NCBI GenBank assembly: GCA_964035575.1
Contig: OZ037871.1
Location: forward strand, 992,001-1,056,000
Direction: 5' to 3'
Length of the DNA: 64,000 nt
Origin: Rhynchopus sp. YZ270_cl-10
Taxonomy: Eukaryota; Euglenozoa; Diplonemea; Diplonemida; Diplonemidae
The notes beneath the pieces were generated by a model that worked only from the letters and a program-made list of their open reading frames with translations, had not been told where the DNA came from and made no database searches. How positions within the stretch are numbered: position 1 is the first letter of the stretch; each line of letters begins with the position of its first letter. The position numbers and the translations under genes are program-made. This document shows positions 52,601-63,502 of the stretch, one piece after another.

Positions 52601-53057
52601 TGTAAAGCTTCCTGACGTTCCTCGCATTAAAATCCCTGAGCGGCCTGCAGCGAGCGACTCTGCGAAGACAGATCGACCGAAACGGGACCGCCCCTTACCA
52701 GAGCCCCCAGTTTTGTTTAAGAAGCTAGAGAGCACGAAGCGAGAGTTTCGGTCCTCAGCTGCGACTGCGAGGAGGACGTCCCCGCAGAGCCCTCCCATAG
52801 ACTTTCATCGTGGAGTGGGTGGTGGTGGTGCGCCCAGCTGCTTCGCAGGTGGTGTCGGCAGCCACCCCTCCCAAGATGCATCTGCCTTCTTCCCTTACCA
52901 CGGTGCCCCGCACCCTCACGTCCTCGATTCGCAGCCCATTGCGCACTCAGCCTACCAGCGCATCCTCTACTGGGCTGACTATCGTACAGCCCATGGTGGT
53001 CCAGCACCTCCAGTCGTGCAGGAGTATCGTCAGCCACCTAAGAGGCATCGATTTTGA
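49640..53057 (+). CDS. EF-hand and WD40-repeat protein (WDR49/64-like)
   Basis: Predicted 1123 aa from exons 49640-51812 and 51859-53057; the 46-nt intron starts GTATGT and joins in phase (G|CC, Ala). Residues 1-90 form an EF-hand pair: the first loop is degenerate (AGDSINGLAITE) and the second canonical (DFNGDTKVSWEE, about 65-76), so calcium binding is likely. From about residue 110 to 840 there are roughly ten WD40-type blades ending WDV, YWSV, IWNL, VWDL, VWDE and HVWS, enough for one or two propellers. The C-terminal 280 residues are Pro/Lys/Ser-rich and disordered. Known EF-hand/WD40 proteins of this layout are often ciliary or cytoskeletal scaffolds, but nothing here proves that. An ATG five bases upstream is out of frame. 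Confidence 0.8.
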
Positions 53058-53495
53058 TAAAAAAAGGGGGGGAAAGAAGGAAAAAGAAGTTGCCTTTATA
53101 GGTGATTGTTTAGATGCTTTTTTGGGGATTATTTTGAATAGGGGGTGGTGTTTCCATGTCATCCTTATTGGTGTTGAGAGGGAGAGAGAGAGAGAGATGC
53201 AAACAGGGGTTTACTAATAAGATTTTTTTTTAAAAAACTCCAACGAAAACTATTGGCAATAGAAGAAATCAAAGCGGGTTTTCCTTCCTTTCTTTGTACT
53301 TTATTTTATCAGATGTAAATCATCGATATGGATGTAGGTCTGCATGGTTTGGGTGTCCACCCCGGTACAGCCGGTCATTGTACCAAAGGTACACTGTGGA
53401 GGGCGTTGTATTTCAACTCTACTTTATTTCATCCCAGTCTCCCCACCCCAGCTACAAACTGCTGTACAGAATAGTACACTTGAAGGAGTGTCACA
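53058..53495. other. Intergenic between the WD40 gene and the monooxygenase
   Basis: Contains a GA-rich run, a T run and a full family D hairpin, followed by a pyrimidine stretch ending CCCCAG at 53451, 44 nt before the next ATG. Confidence 0.6.
53329..53417 (+). repeat. Hairpin family D, full-length
   Basis: GGATGTAGGTCTGCATGG, then GGTGTCCACCCCGGTACAGC, CGGTCATTGTACCAAAGG, TACACTGTGGAGGGCG and TTGTATTTCAA. Inner stems: CCGGTACAGCCGG and GTACCAAAGGTAC. Confidence 0.7.
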
Positions 53496-56400
53496 ATGGC
53501 GGTGTTGCGAACACTGTGTGCGGCTCTTTTCGCAGCAGCAACCCATGCCGCAGTAGTGTGCAAGGATAACACCCTCGCCACAGCAGACGACTACAAAGTG
53601 TGCTGGGAGACAGACGTGGCACAGAACACCATCACCCTGACGCTGACAGTGCGTACAAATGGGTGGATCGGGTTTGGGATTGCAGAGAACACAAGCTCGT
53701 GGATGCCTGGGTCTGACATTGCGACTGTTGAGTGGGGTGCACAGGGAGAGGCAATTCTGACAGACCGTTACGCAGTGGACCAGACAGCACCTCAGGCTGA
53801 CCCGTGTGGGCCAGAGGAGTGGCAGATGGAGAACTTCCAGCGTGCGAACGGTGTTGTGACTGGTGTGCTGAAGAGGAAGTTGATCATCACAGACACGCAG
53901 ACTGACCGGTCGATTCTGCCTGGTTCACAGAGAGTGATTCTTGCGTACGGAACGTCTGCGATGATGGGATACCACAGTGCGAGGAAGAGTGTTGCGTTCC
54001 CGTTCGTTGCTGGTGGTGTTCCTGAAGACTCGACACATGACAAGAGTGTGGACATCAAGTCAAGTTTTGTTGTGCCTTCCGCAAAGACGACGTACTCTTA
54101 CCTCGGCTTTGACCTCATGCAACAGTTCCCTGAGATGAAGACAAGCAAACATCAAATTGTGGGCTTTCAGTTCCTTGCTGCCGACGGCGGGCTTCCCTAC
54201 GATGTGCACCACGTTGTGGTGAATGCGTGCAAATACCCACAGAACTTCACACATGGGGTGACCCTCACAGCAACGGAGCATGCCATGCCTGAGACTGGAC
54301 CGAGGTGTGCGTCTGAGACACAGATGTACCTGTGGGCACCAGGGAAGGACACTTACTTCCTTCCAAAGGAAGCAGGGTTCACTGTGACAGATATTGAGAA
54401 CAGGTACCTTGTGCTTGGGTACCACTACGACAACCCACAGGGCTCATCAGGGAACGTGGACACAAGCGGTATCAGCATCAAGATCACAAGCACAGCACGT
54501 CAACACGAGGCTGGTGTTCTTGGCTACGGTGACTTCAACGTGCACTACAGAAATACGCTTCCCGCAGTCACCACACCACAGACGTTCCAGATGGACTGCC
54601 ACCAGGAGTGCATGAAGGGAACTTCAGATGTCACCATCATTGGCTCAATGCTGCACACACATGCACTCGGCACACGCATCCGCTCGAACATCTTCAAGGA
54701 CGGACAGTTCGTGCGCGAATTTGCAAGAACAGACTTCTGGAACTTTGGCTACCAAGGCATCATGCCTGTGCAGGCTGGGGAGGTGCTCCGCCAAGGCGAG
54801 TACCCGCACCTGACATGCGAGTACGTGAACACCCGCGGAGTGGAGCAGAAGCTTGGCCTTGGCTCTGAGGATGAGATGTGCCTTGCGGCCATGGTGTACT
54901 ACCCGAGGAAGAACCTTGGGATTGAGGTGTGTGGGCCGCAGAAGGAGCAGGGTGGGAAAATGGTGGCTGGGTGTGAGACGACTGATGGATCGCAGTCCAC
55001 CGTTGACATTCCGAGCACGTATCCTCTCCCGACTGTGAACACAGACGGCCCTATCAAGCCTCTGTTTGGAGCACCTGTGTGCACAGCAGCACCGAGTACA
55101 TCGGCACCAGCAGTGCCTGACACCGTTGCACCTGTGCAGCCGCAGCAAAACTGCCGCCTTAACACCCTCGCCACAGCAGACGACTACAAAGTATGCTGGG
55201 AGACAGACGTGGCACAGAACACCATCACCCTGACGCTGACAGTGCAGACGAATGGGTGGATCGGGTTTGGGATTGCAGAGAACACAAGCTCGTGGATGCC
55301 TGGGTCTGACATTGCGACTGTTGAGTGGGGTGCACAGGGAGAGGCAATTCTGACAGACCGTTACGCAGTGGACCAGACAGCACCTCAGGCTGACCCGTGT
55401 GGGCCAGAGGAGTGGCAGATGGAGAACTTCCAGCGTGCGAACGGTGTTGTGACTGGTGTGCTGAAGAGGAAGTTGATCATCACAGACACGCAGACTGACC
55501 GGTCGATTCTGCCTGGTTCACAGAGAGTGATTCTTGCGTACGGAACGTCTGCGATGATGGGATACCACAGTGCGAGGAAGAGTGTTGCGTTCCCGTTCGT
55601 TGCGGGAGGTGTTCCTGAGGACTCGACACATGACAAGAGTGTGGACCTCAGGACCAGCTTTGCGGTGCCGACGGAGAAGACGACTTACACGTATTATGGC
55701 TTTGACCTCATGCAGCAGTTCCCTGAAATGAAGACAAGCAAACATCAAATTGTGGGCTTCGAGTTTATCGATGACGACGTTGGGAAGGCCTACGAAGTAC
55801 ACCACGTTGTCGTGCAGGTGTGCAAGAGGCCGCAGAACTTCACACACGGGGTGACCCTCACTGTGCCTGAGTATGCAGCACCCGAGACTGGACCGAAGTG
55901 TGCGTCTGACACACAGATGTACCTGTGGGCACCAGGGAGGGACACTTACTACCTTCCAAAGGAAGCAGGGTTCACTGTGACAGACGTTGAGAACAGGTAT
56001 GTAATTGATGCATGATGCACGCCAACACACTGCCCCCTACAGGTACATCTTCCTTGGGTATCATTATGACAACAGTGCTGGCACTGCAGGCATTGTTGAC
56101 ACCAGTGGTGTGCGCATCAAGATCACAAGCACAGCACGCCAGCATGACGTCGGTGTGATGGTGTATGGCGACTTCAACCTCGCACGCCCTTGGGTCATTG
56201 CTGCTGTCACGACGCCGCAGATGTTCCAAATGGACTGCCCGCAAGAGTGCATCGAAAGCAGCATGACAGCAGATGTTACCGTTATAGGCTCAATGCTGCA
56301 CGCCCACTCTATGGGCAGACGCATCCGCTCGAACATCTTCAAGGACGGACAGTTCGTGCGTGAGTTTGCAAGAACAGACTTCTGGAACTTCGGCTACCAA

Positions 56401-58632
56401 GGCATCATCCCCACACAGGAGTACGAGACACTGCGCAACGGGGAGTCTCTGCACCTGACCTGCCAGTACGTCAACGACCGTGGTGTGGAGCAGAAGTTTG
56501 GTCTCGGCTCGCAAGACGAAATGTGTCTTGCTGCAGTTGTGTACTACCCCAAGCAGAACCTTGGGATTGAGGTGTGCGGTGCACAGAAGGAGGAGAACAG
56601 CAAGATGGTGGCCGCATGCGAGAAGACAGACGGATCGCAGTTCAGGGTCGACCTTCCCAGCACGTACCCGCTACCGACTGTGAACACAGACGGCCCCATC
56701 AAGCCTCTGTTTGGAGCACCGAAGTGCACAGCAGCACCGAGCACATCGGCACCAGCAGGGACTACAACAGCACCCACAGTACCGAACACCACTGCACCTG
56801 CGGTGCCTGACACCGTCGCACCTGTCGTAGAGAGGGATCAGTTCTGCTCCCTTAACACTCTCGCCACAGCAGACGATTACAAAGTGTGCTGGGAGACAGA
56901 CGTGGCACAGAACACCATCACCCTGACGCTGACAGTGCAGACGAATGGGTGGATCGGGTTTGGGATTGCAGAGAACACAAGCTCGTGGATGCCTGGGTCT
57001 GACATTGCGACTGTTGAGTGGGGTGCACAGGGAGAGGCAATTCTGACAGACCGTTACGCAGTGGACCAGACAGCACCTCAGGCTGACCCGTGTGGGCCAG
57101 AGGAGTGGCAGATGGAGAACTTCCAGCGTGCGAACGGTGTTGTGACTGGTGTGCTGAAGAGGAAGTTGATCATCACAGACACGCAGACTGACCGGTCGAT
57201 TCTGCCTGGTTCACAGAGAGTGATTCTTGCGTACGGAACGTCTGCGATGATGGGATACCACAGTGCGAGGAAGAGTGTTGCGTTCCCGTTCGTTGCTGGT
57301 GGTGTTCCTGAAGACTCGACACATGACAAGAGTGTGGACATCAAGTCAAGTTTTGTTGTGCCTTCCGCAAAGACGACGTACTCTTACCTCGGCTTTGACC
57401 TCATGCAACAGTTCCCTGAGATGAAGACAAGCAAACATCAAATTGTGGGCTTTCAGTTCCTTGCTGCCGACGGCGGGCTTCCCTACGATGTGCACCACGT
57501 TGTGGTGAATGCGTGCAAATACCCACAGAACTTCACACATGGGGTGACCCTCACAGCAACGGAGCATGCCATGCCTGAGACTGGACCGAGGTGTGCGTCT
57601 GAGACACAGATGTACCTGTGGGCACCAGGGAAGGACACTTACTTCCTTCCAAAGGAAGCAGGGTTCACTGTGACAGATATTGAGAACAGGTACCTTGTGC
57701 TTGGGTACCACTACGACAACCCACAGGGCTCATCAGGGAACGTGGACACAAGCGGTATCAGCATCAAGATCACAAGCACAGCACGTCAACACGAGGCTGG
57801 TGTTCTTGGCTACGGTGACTTCAACGTGCACTACAGAAATACGCTTCCCGCAGTCACCACACCACAGACGTTCCAGATGGACTGCCACCAGGAGTGCATG
57901 AAGGGAACTTCAGATGTCACCATCATTGGCTCAATGCTGCACACACATGCACTCGGCACACGCATCCGCTCGAACATCTTCAAGGACGGACAGTTCGTGC
58001 GCGAATTTGCAAGAACAGACTTCTGGAACTTTGGCTACCAAGGCATCATGCCTGTGCAGGCTGGGGAGGTGCTCCGCCAAGGCGAGTACCCGCACCTGAC
58101 ATGCGAGTACGTGAACACCCGCGGAGTGGAGCAGAAGCTTGGCCTTGGCTCTGAGGATGAGATGTGCCTTGCGGCCATGGTGTACTACCCGAGGAAGAAC
58201 CTTGGGATTGAGGTGTGTGGGCCGCAGAAGGAGCAGGGTGGGAAAATGGTGGCTGGGTGTGAGACGACTGATGGAACGCAGTACACTGTTGACATTCCGA
58301 GCACGTACCCTCTCCCGACTGTGAACACAGACGGCCCTATCAAGCCTCTGTTTGGAGCACCCGTGTGCACAGCAGCACCACCCACGTTGACACCTACTAC
58401 TGCACCTGCCACTGATGCACCACTGGAAGTGAAAGCGGGCGCCTCAGGAGAAGGTGGTGGCGACGACGGTCTCAGCACCGGAGCCATTGTAGGCATTGTT
58501 ATTGCTGCTATTGCTGCAGTGCTGCTTGCTGTCGGGGCTGCGTTCTTCTTCTACACCAGATCCACACCAAAACCAGCAAAACCCACCTTCACCGACATTG
58601 ACATGGAAGAAAAAATGTACGAACTGGAATGA
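53496..58632 (+). CDS. Membrane-anchored triple DOMON/copper monooxygenase (DBH/MOXD1-like)
   Basis: Predicted 1696-aa cell-surface protein: signal peptide (MAVLRTLCAALFAAATHA), three modules of about 500 residues joined by Thr/Pro/Ala-rich linkers, a transmembrane helix (about 1643-1668) and a short cytoplasmic tail. Each module has a DOMON domain (DDYKVCWETDVAQNTITLTL, GWIGFGIAENTSSW) and then an ascorbate-dependent type II copper monooxygenase pair. The copper ligands fit the family in all modules: His-His in VHHVVV, His in GYHYDN, H-x-H in MLHTHALG or MLHAHSMG, and Met in DEMCLAA. Modules are likely active hydroxylases; the substrate is unknown. Exons 53496-55996 and 56043-58632 join in phase (AG|G, Arg) across a 46-nt GTATGT intron in module 2. 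Modules 1 and 3 are almost identical in DNA; module 2 matches them only in the DOMON part. Confidence 0.9.
53565..55080 (+). repeat. Monooxygenase module 1
   Basis: Nearly identical in DNA to module 3 at an offset of about 3286 bp; differences are few (for example near 53651, 54992 and 55020). Confidence 0.85.
55150..56735 (+). repeat. Monooxygenase module 2
   Basis: Its first 490 bp (DOMON) is nearly identical to modules 1 and 3. From about 55640 it diverges strongly while keeping the copper ligands, and it alone has an intron (55997-56042). Confidence 0.85.
56850..58370 (+). repeat. Monooxygenase module 3
   Basis: Carries the same intronless GAACAGGTACC site where module 2 has its intron. 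Confidence 0.85.
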
Positions 58633-59305
58633 CCAAAAAACCTCCCTTTGTTTCGACTGACCACCTCTTTTGTCCGTACAATTTGAATCTTGCCTTTCTA
58701 ACTTCTTCTAGCAACTTTTTTTATTTGCGACAATTTTAACGTTCATTTCGATACCATCGAAAAACCACCCCGCAGAGAGCTCACCACGGGGGGTGTCTGT
58801 AGTATCTCTGAGTCAAAAAAAATATGTCAGGATAATTTATTGCATTCCTGAATTGGCTCAGGGGCTATCTAAATTTACTCCGTTTGGGCACGAACTGTGC
58901 AGGGTGAAAGGTGTAATGTGGTATCTGATGATTCAGTAACAATTATGGGTTTCGCGGGTCCCAGAGGGCGTCATGGCCTTGCTGCACGGAAACCAGCTGC
59001 ACCTTGTAGTCTCAGAGAGTCAACCTTACCCTTACTTTTGAGGGTGTTCACACCAAAGCCTTTTTGGAGGAGAACCAGTACCCTGCCTCCGGTAAGGTGT
59101 TGCCCAGTTTCAAAATTTTCTTATCTATTAGTCCATTCCTCCTTGGGTATTTTTGTATCTTCCTTGATTTGTCTTGTCTGGAAAATTTTTTAACCTTGTT
59201 CCCCATTTTTTTTTCATTTCCCCCACCAATGCAAATTTTACGTCACCTATGATCCAAATACTCCATTTTTTTTGGGTGTTTTTTCTTCTTTTTTTTTGCT
59301 CCTCT

Positions 59306-59335
59306 GTCACAAGAGGGCTTTCTATTTCAAGTCAT
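59306..59335 (+). repeat. Hairpin family D tail
   Basis: TGTCACAAGAGGGCTTTC, then TATTTCAAG. Confidence 0.45.
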
Positions 59336-59504
59336 TTTCAGTCGTCTTTCTTTTGTTTTCTGAGACAAGTGTTGTTTCTGTTTAAGTTTTTTAGTGCGCT
59401 TTTTTTTTCATTTGAAAGGGAAGTCTATGCAATAATTTAAAGCCACAGTGCCTGCCTCTTGAAGGTATTTTGCTATAGGTAAACTCCACAGGGGGGTTTT
59501 TTTT

Positions 59505-59585
59505 ACACCTCGTCCCGAGTTTTTGTCCGAGAATGCGATTACTAATTAGTTACTCCACTAAATAAATCGAGCAAAAATATGGTGA
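59505..59585 (+). repeat. 81-bp direct repeat, copy 1
   Basis: Identical over 81 bp to 59911-59991, beginning ACACCTCGTCCCGAGTTTTT and ending AAAAATATGGTGA. Confidence 0.9.
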
Positions 59586-60270
59586 ACTCAGCGGAGCCCG
59601 GTTTTAAAAGTGCCAAAAACGACCTTTTCGTTTTGACGCGTTGTGAGTTCCTCAAATGCAATTTTCAAGGGTAAAAAATTCGGGTTTTCTAAGCACATGC
59701 AGTGCTAAGTTAAAAAAAATCGCGAAAAAAAAATACAAAAATTTTGTGTTGGAAGCTCGGAACCCAGAAACGTCCAATGGTGAAGTTTTTTTCTGGTTTC
59801 GTTGCACCCTGTATTTTTACTTAAAAATCAAGACAAAGTGATTTTTACCTGGATTTTTGCCTGTATTTTACTAGGGATTTTCCCTTAGTAAAATACAGGG
59901 GAATTATCTAACACCTCGTCCCGAGTTTTTGTCCGAGAATGCGATTACTAATTAGTTACTCCACTAAATAAATCGAGCAAAAATATGGTGACCGCACAAA
60001 CCCTGAAAATGGCCAAAGTGATATATAAATTGATACACGCATTTTAATTGCGATTTAATTAATTGCAAAAAACCGTGAGTGTGCACGATGGCCCATGGAC
60101 CACCACGTCCTAGTTACCACCTATGACTAGTCATATGACAAGGTGTATGACCAGTTACATGACAAGACTAACTAACGACAAGACCCCTGTACGTAATGAG
60201 TGGCGTTAGGCCTTGTTATTTGACAGGGGTCTTGTCATTATTCTACAGTAGATTGTGTCGTCCAAGACAA

Positions 60271-60612
60271 ACTGTACTGTACTGTACTGTACTGTACTGT
60301 ACTGTACTGTACTGTACTGTACTGTACTGTACTGTACTGTACTGTACTGTACTGTACTGTACTGTACTGTACTGTACTGTACTGTACTGTACTGTACTGT
60401 ACTGTACTGTACTGTACTGTACTGTACTGTACTGTACTGTACTGTACTGTACTGTACTGTACTGTACTGTACTGTACTGTACTGTACTGTACTGTACTGT
60501 ACTGTACTGTACTGTACTGTACTGTACTGTACTGTACTGTACTGTACTGTACTGTACTGTACTGTACTGTACTGTACTGTACTGTACTGTACTGTACTGT
60601 ACTGTACTGTAC
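60271..60612. repeat. Tandem pentamer array (ACTGT)n
   Basis: About 68 copies of the same unit as at 8516-8608. Confidence 0.95.
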
Positions 60613-60627
60613 GACTCCCAATCCCCT

Positions 60628-60884
60628 GTGTATACTGTGTATACTGTGTATACTGTGTATACTGTGTATACTGTGTATACTGTGTATACTGTGTATACTG
60701 TGTATACTGTGTATACTGTGTATACTGTGTATACTGTGTATACTGTGTATACTGTGTATACTGTGTATACTGTGTATACTGTGTATACTGTGTATACTGT
60801 GTATACTGTGTATACTGTGTATACTGTGTATACTGTGTATACTGTGTATACTGTGTATACTGTGTATACTGTGTATACTGTGTA
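60628..60884. repeat. Tandem 9-mer array (TGTATACTG)n
   Basis: About 29 copies, joined to the pentamer array by the spacer CTCCCAATCCCCTG as at 8607-8620. Confidence 0.95.
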
Positions 60885-61351
60885 TGCTACCTGTGTGTGA
60901 CCGTACCCCAGATGGTCTGAAGAGTGATATGAGCATATTCTCCAGGTACAATATATACCCGGAGAATCCATTGGAGCAAGAATTTTGCACTTTTGAGCAC
61001 CACAGATTACATGTTGCCATTTTTGCGGTCATAATATTTTTGCAAATGGCAAAGGCAATCCTTAAGGACTTACAGGGAAAACCACCGTTTTGGGTCTCTC
61101 TGTCTATGGGCGATTGGGTTTTAGTCACTCAACGAATCTGCTCGAATTTTTTTGTGTGTAGATAGGTTTTACCAGAAAAATCAATTAAAGCAAGAATTTT
61201 ACAGTTTTGAATAGTTGTTCTTTATTTAAAAAAATACCCAGTTTGGACAAAAACTCAGGACCAAGTGTTAAATAAAGGAGGTGTTTGTGTGCAGCAGTAA
61301 TGCGCGTTTATCCTTCATCCCTTCATTGTCAATGGGTATTTTAAAAAAAAA

Positions 61352-61404
61352 TAGTAGAGATTGTACAACTGTGGCAACTACACTGATACAACAATTTGTC
61401 AAAA
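61352..61404 (+). repeat. Short family B element
   Basis: AGTAGAGATTGTACAACTGT, then GGCAACTACACTGATACAAC and AATTTGTCAAAA. Confidence 0.65.
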
Positions 61405-61560
61405 GAAAAAAAAAAATCAACAAAAAAATCAACCTTTCGGCGTGCAGTTTTTCTGTCAGAGGCCAACTCTATCTTTCTTTCCACCAAAAAATAAAAAAAC
61501 GAATCTTACTGTAAAGTATACAGTAAATCAATTATCATTTTTTTTTGTAAACCACGAAAT

Positions 61561-61643
61561 AGATGTAGGACTGCTTGGGTGTCCACCCCGGTACATCCGG
61601 TCATACACCAAGGTACACTACGAGCGGGCTGTTGTATTTCAAG
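61561..61643 (+). repeat. Hairpin family D, full-length
   Basis: AGATGTAGGACTGCTTGGG, then TGTCCACCCCGGTACATCCG, GTCATACACCAAGGTACAC and GAGCGGGCTGTTGTATTTCA. Confidence 0.7.
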
Positions 61644-61770
61644 TCAAGATTTTATTTTTTGGTCATATTTTGTTGTTGTCTGGCTACTTCCTTTGCAGCA
61701 GTCTACATGCAAACAATTTTTTTGACCAACTATTCTCTCAATTACTCGCTCAATGCCCCCCTTTTTTTTT

Positions 61771-61842
61771 CACTCCGAGGTTCGATAACCCACGGGCTGT
61801 CAGTGTCTGCGTCCCAGAGGCGTTTGCACTATCAACGTCACC
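61771..61842 (+). repeat. Short family C element, full-length form
   Basis: CACTCCGAGGTTCGATAACC, then CACGGGCTGTCAGTGTCTGC, GTCCCAGAGGCGTTTGCAC and TATCAACGTCACC. Confidence 0.7.
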
Positions 61843-61929
61843 TTTTTTTTTACAAACTCCGAAAACTAATTCAGCAGACCTCCCTTTGGGGCCGTGCTGT
61901 CTCATAACGCACACATTTCCTTTTTTTTT

Positions 61930-61965
61930 TTAGTACACTGTCACGAGATGGCTTTGTATTTCAAG
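61930..61965 (+). repeat. Hairpin family D tail
   Basis: AGTACACTGTCACGAGATGG, then CTTTGTATTTCAAG. Confidence 0.5.
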
Positions 61966-62239
61966 TTCATTCCCCCCCTTTCTATTAGGCTCTTTATTGT
62001 TCTTTGCCACTCTTCGAGTAGCTATGTGTGCCATCTGCACCCCCCCTTCCACCCCAAAAATGGCTTTGGTAACACCCAAATTGTCTTACGTTATTATTTT
62101 TTCACGTTCTCTTTTTACACACAAAAAAACAATGACTTTTTTACGGGGTCTGGTGGGGGCAAAAAATAAAACACGGACAACTGATATCTTCATAAAGGAT
62201 ATCACCATGAAATGACCTTTTTGGCCTATTTTTGGGAAA

Positions 62240-62286
62240 TACAAAGCCCTCTCGGCTGTCATGAGAGGGGCTTTGTTTCAAAAGCC
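62240..62286 (+). repeat. Hairpin family D tail, extended stem
   Basis: GAAATACAAAGCCCTCTCGG on the left pairs with GAGAGGGGCTTTGTTTC on the right, a longer stem than in other copies. Confidence 0.55.
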
Positions 62287-62632
62287 AACATTCATTTTTT
62301 TTTCCTCGACTGAGACGCGTTTTAACACGGTTCAACTACGATTTTTTTTTTGTTCAAAATTTAAGATAACAAAAACGACCCAGTCAAAGTCACACTTGGT
62401 GTGGGTTTTTTGGTTAATATTCTCATTGTAAAGAGCCTCAGGGAAGTGTCCTGGCTGCGGTGGTGGCTGTACTTCCCCCTTACCTACTCGACGAACAATA
62501 GATTTTACCCTTAGACCATCACAGGGTTTCTGGAGGAAGTGCCACGAAAGGAGTCCCAGGATGCAGTTTTTAGGTCCAGCCCACGACCAGAAGCAACCGT
62601 GGCAGGGTCTTCCTATATTTTCTTATGGAAGC

Positions 62633-62806
62633 TCACGACTCTTCCGCGGAAGGTGGCCGCCGGCGGCTGACGAGCGGTTGTGTACCACCCTCGTTCACTT
62701 ACGGTACGGGCAAGTCATTAGGTTTCTTTTACACCTTGGCAGGGTACTTTGTGCTTTCATCCGGGGCTGGCATCGTACGTTTAGTAGGAGGTGCTTGCAT
62801 CAATAA
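62633..62806 (+). repeat. Family G element, long form, copy 2
   Basis: GGCTGACGAGCGGTTGTGTA, then ACGGGCAAGTCATTAGG, GGCATCGTACGTTTAG and GGAGGTGCTTGCATCAATAA. Confidence 0.7.
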
Positions 62807-63502
62807 TTTCACTTTTTATATTATACTTCGAGAGCTGGAGATCTGTTACAGGTTTTTGTGTTTTATTTTTTGTGCTTTTTTTTTGCTTTGCCTTTTTGTG
62901 TTTATATTCGAAAAACAAAATTTGTTTAGTACAGCGTTAACCTCCTCTGGGATTCCATAACTATTTGTGGTATGGGGTGCGTGGGGTGGGGTATTACGTT
63001 TCTTCTGCTTCTCTCTTTCTCTGCAAGGATAAAACCGCTATCCCTTTCCGATATTTCGAAATCGTCCTGCTGAGTCGCTCATTTTTCATTTGCCCTCCCC
63101 CTGCAGATTTCCCCCGATACATACACCATGTATTGCAACTTCTAAAGTGGAAATTCCCCCCCTCCTCATCTGCAAGGTGATTTTAACCAAAAAATAAAAA
63201 GAAATAAATTTCCCTTCCCTTTTCTTTTCATACTTCTCCTATCTGTTTTCTCTCTATACTGCGCATCGATTCATTCAAAAAACTTTGTTGAAAACGACGT
63301 TGTTGCGGCTTTTTTTTTTTTGGATTCTTCATTGATATCTACTAAAAAAAATTTGGCGTTATTAAATTTGCTTTTATTGGCTTCTGCCCAGTCCCCCTCT
63401 ACCACCATGGGGAGACATTTTTTTTACTGCGTCTTTTTTTAAATGGATTTTCGCACTATAAAAGCGAAGTATGCCAACCACATCATCATTTTAAAAAAAG
63501 CA

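Larger units (their letters stand above)
59911..61268. mobile_element. TIR element with TA flanks and a satellite cassette
   Basis: The left end ACACCTCGTCCCGAGTTTTT matches ACACTTGGTCCTGAGTTTTT, the reverse complement of the right end (about 22 of 25 positions through TTTGTCC). TA lies on both sides (59909-59910 and 61269-61270), as in Tc1/mariner. Inside are a 14-bp palindrome pair (60177-60190 and 60223-60236), the pentamer and 9-mer arrays, and two copies of AAGCAAGAATTTT-like sequence. No transposase is present. The left 81 bp recurs at 59505, so a truncated second copy lies upstream. Confidence 0.65.

Noticed and set aside
59505-59991. The 81-bp direct repeats as short long-terminal repeats
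   Set aside because: Only 325 bp lie between them, with no coding remnant, and one copy is better explained as the inverted-repeat end of the TA-flanked element.
60196-61128. Long open frames over the second satellite cassette
   Set aside because: Same cause: pentamer and 9-mer repeats translate without stops on both strands.
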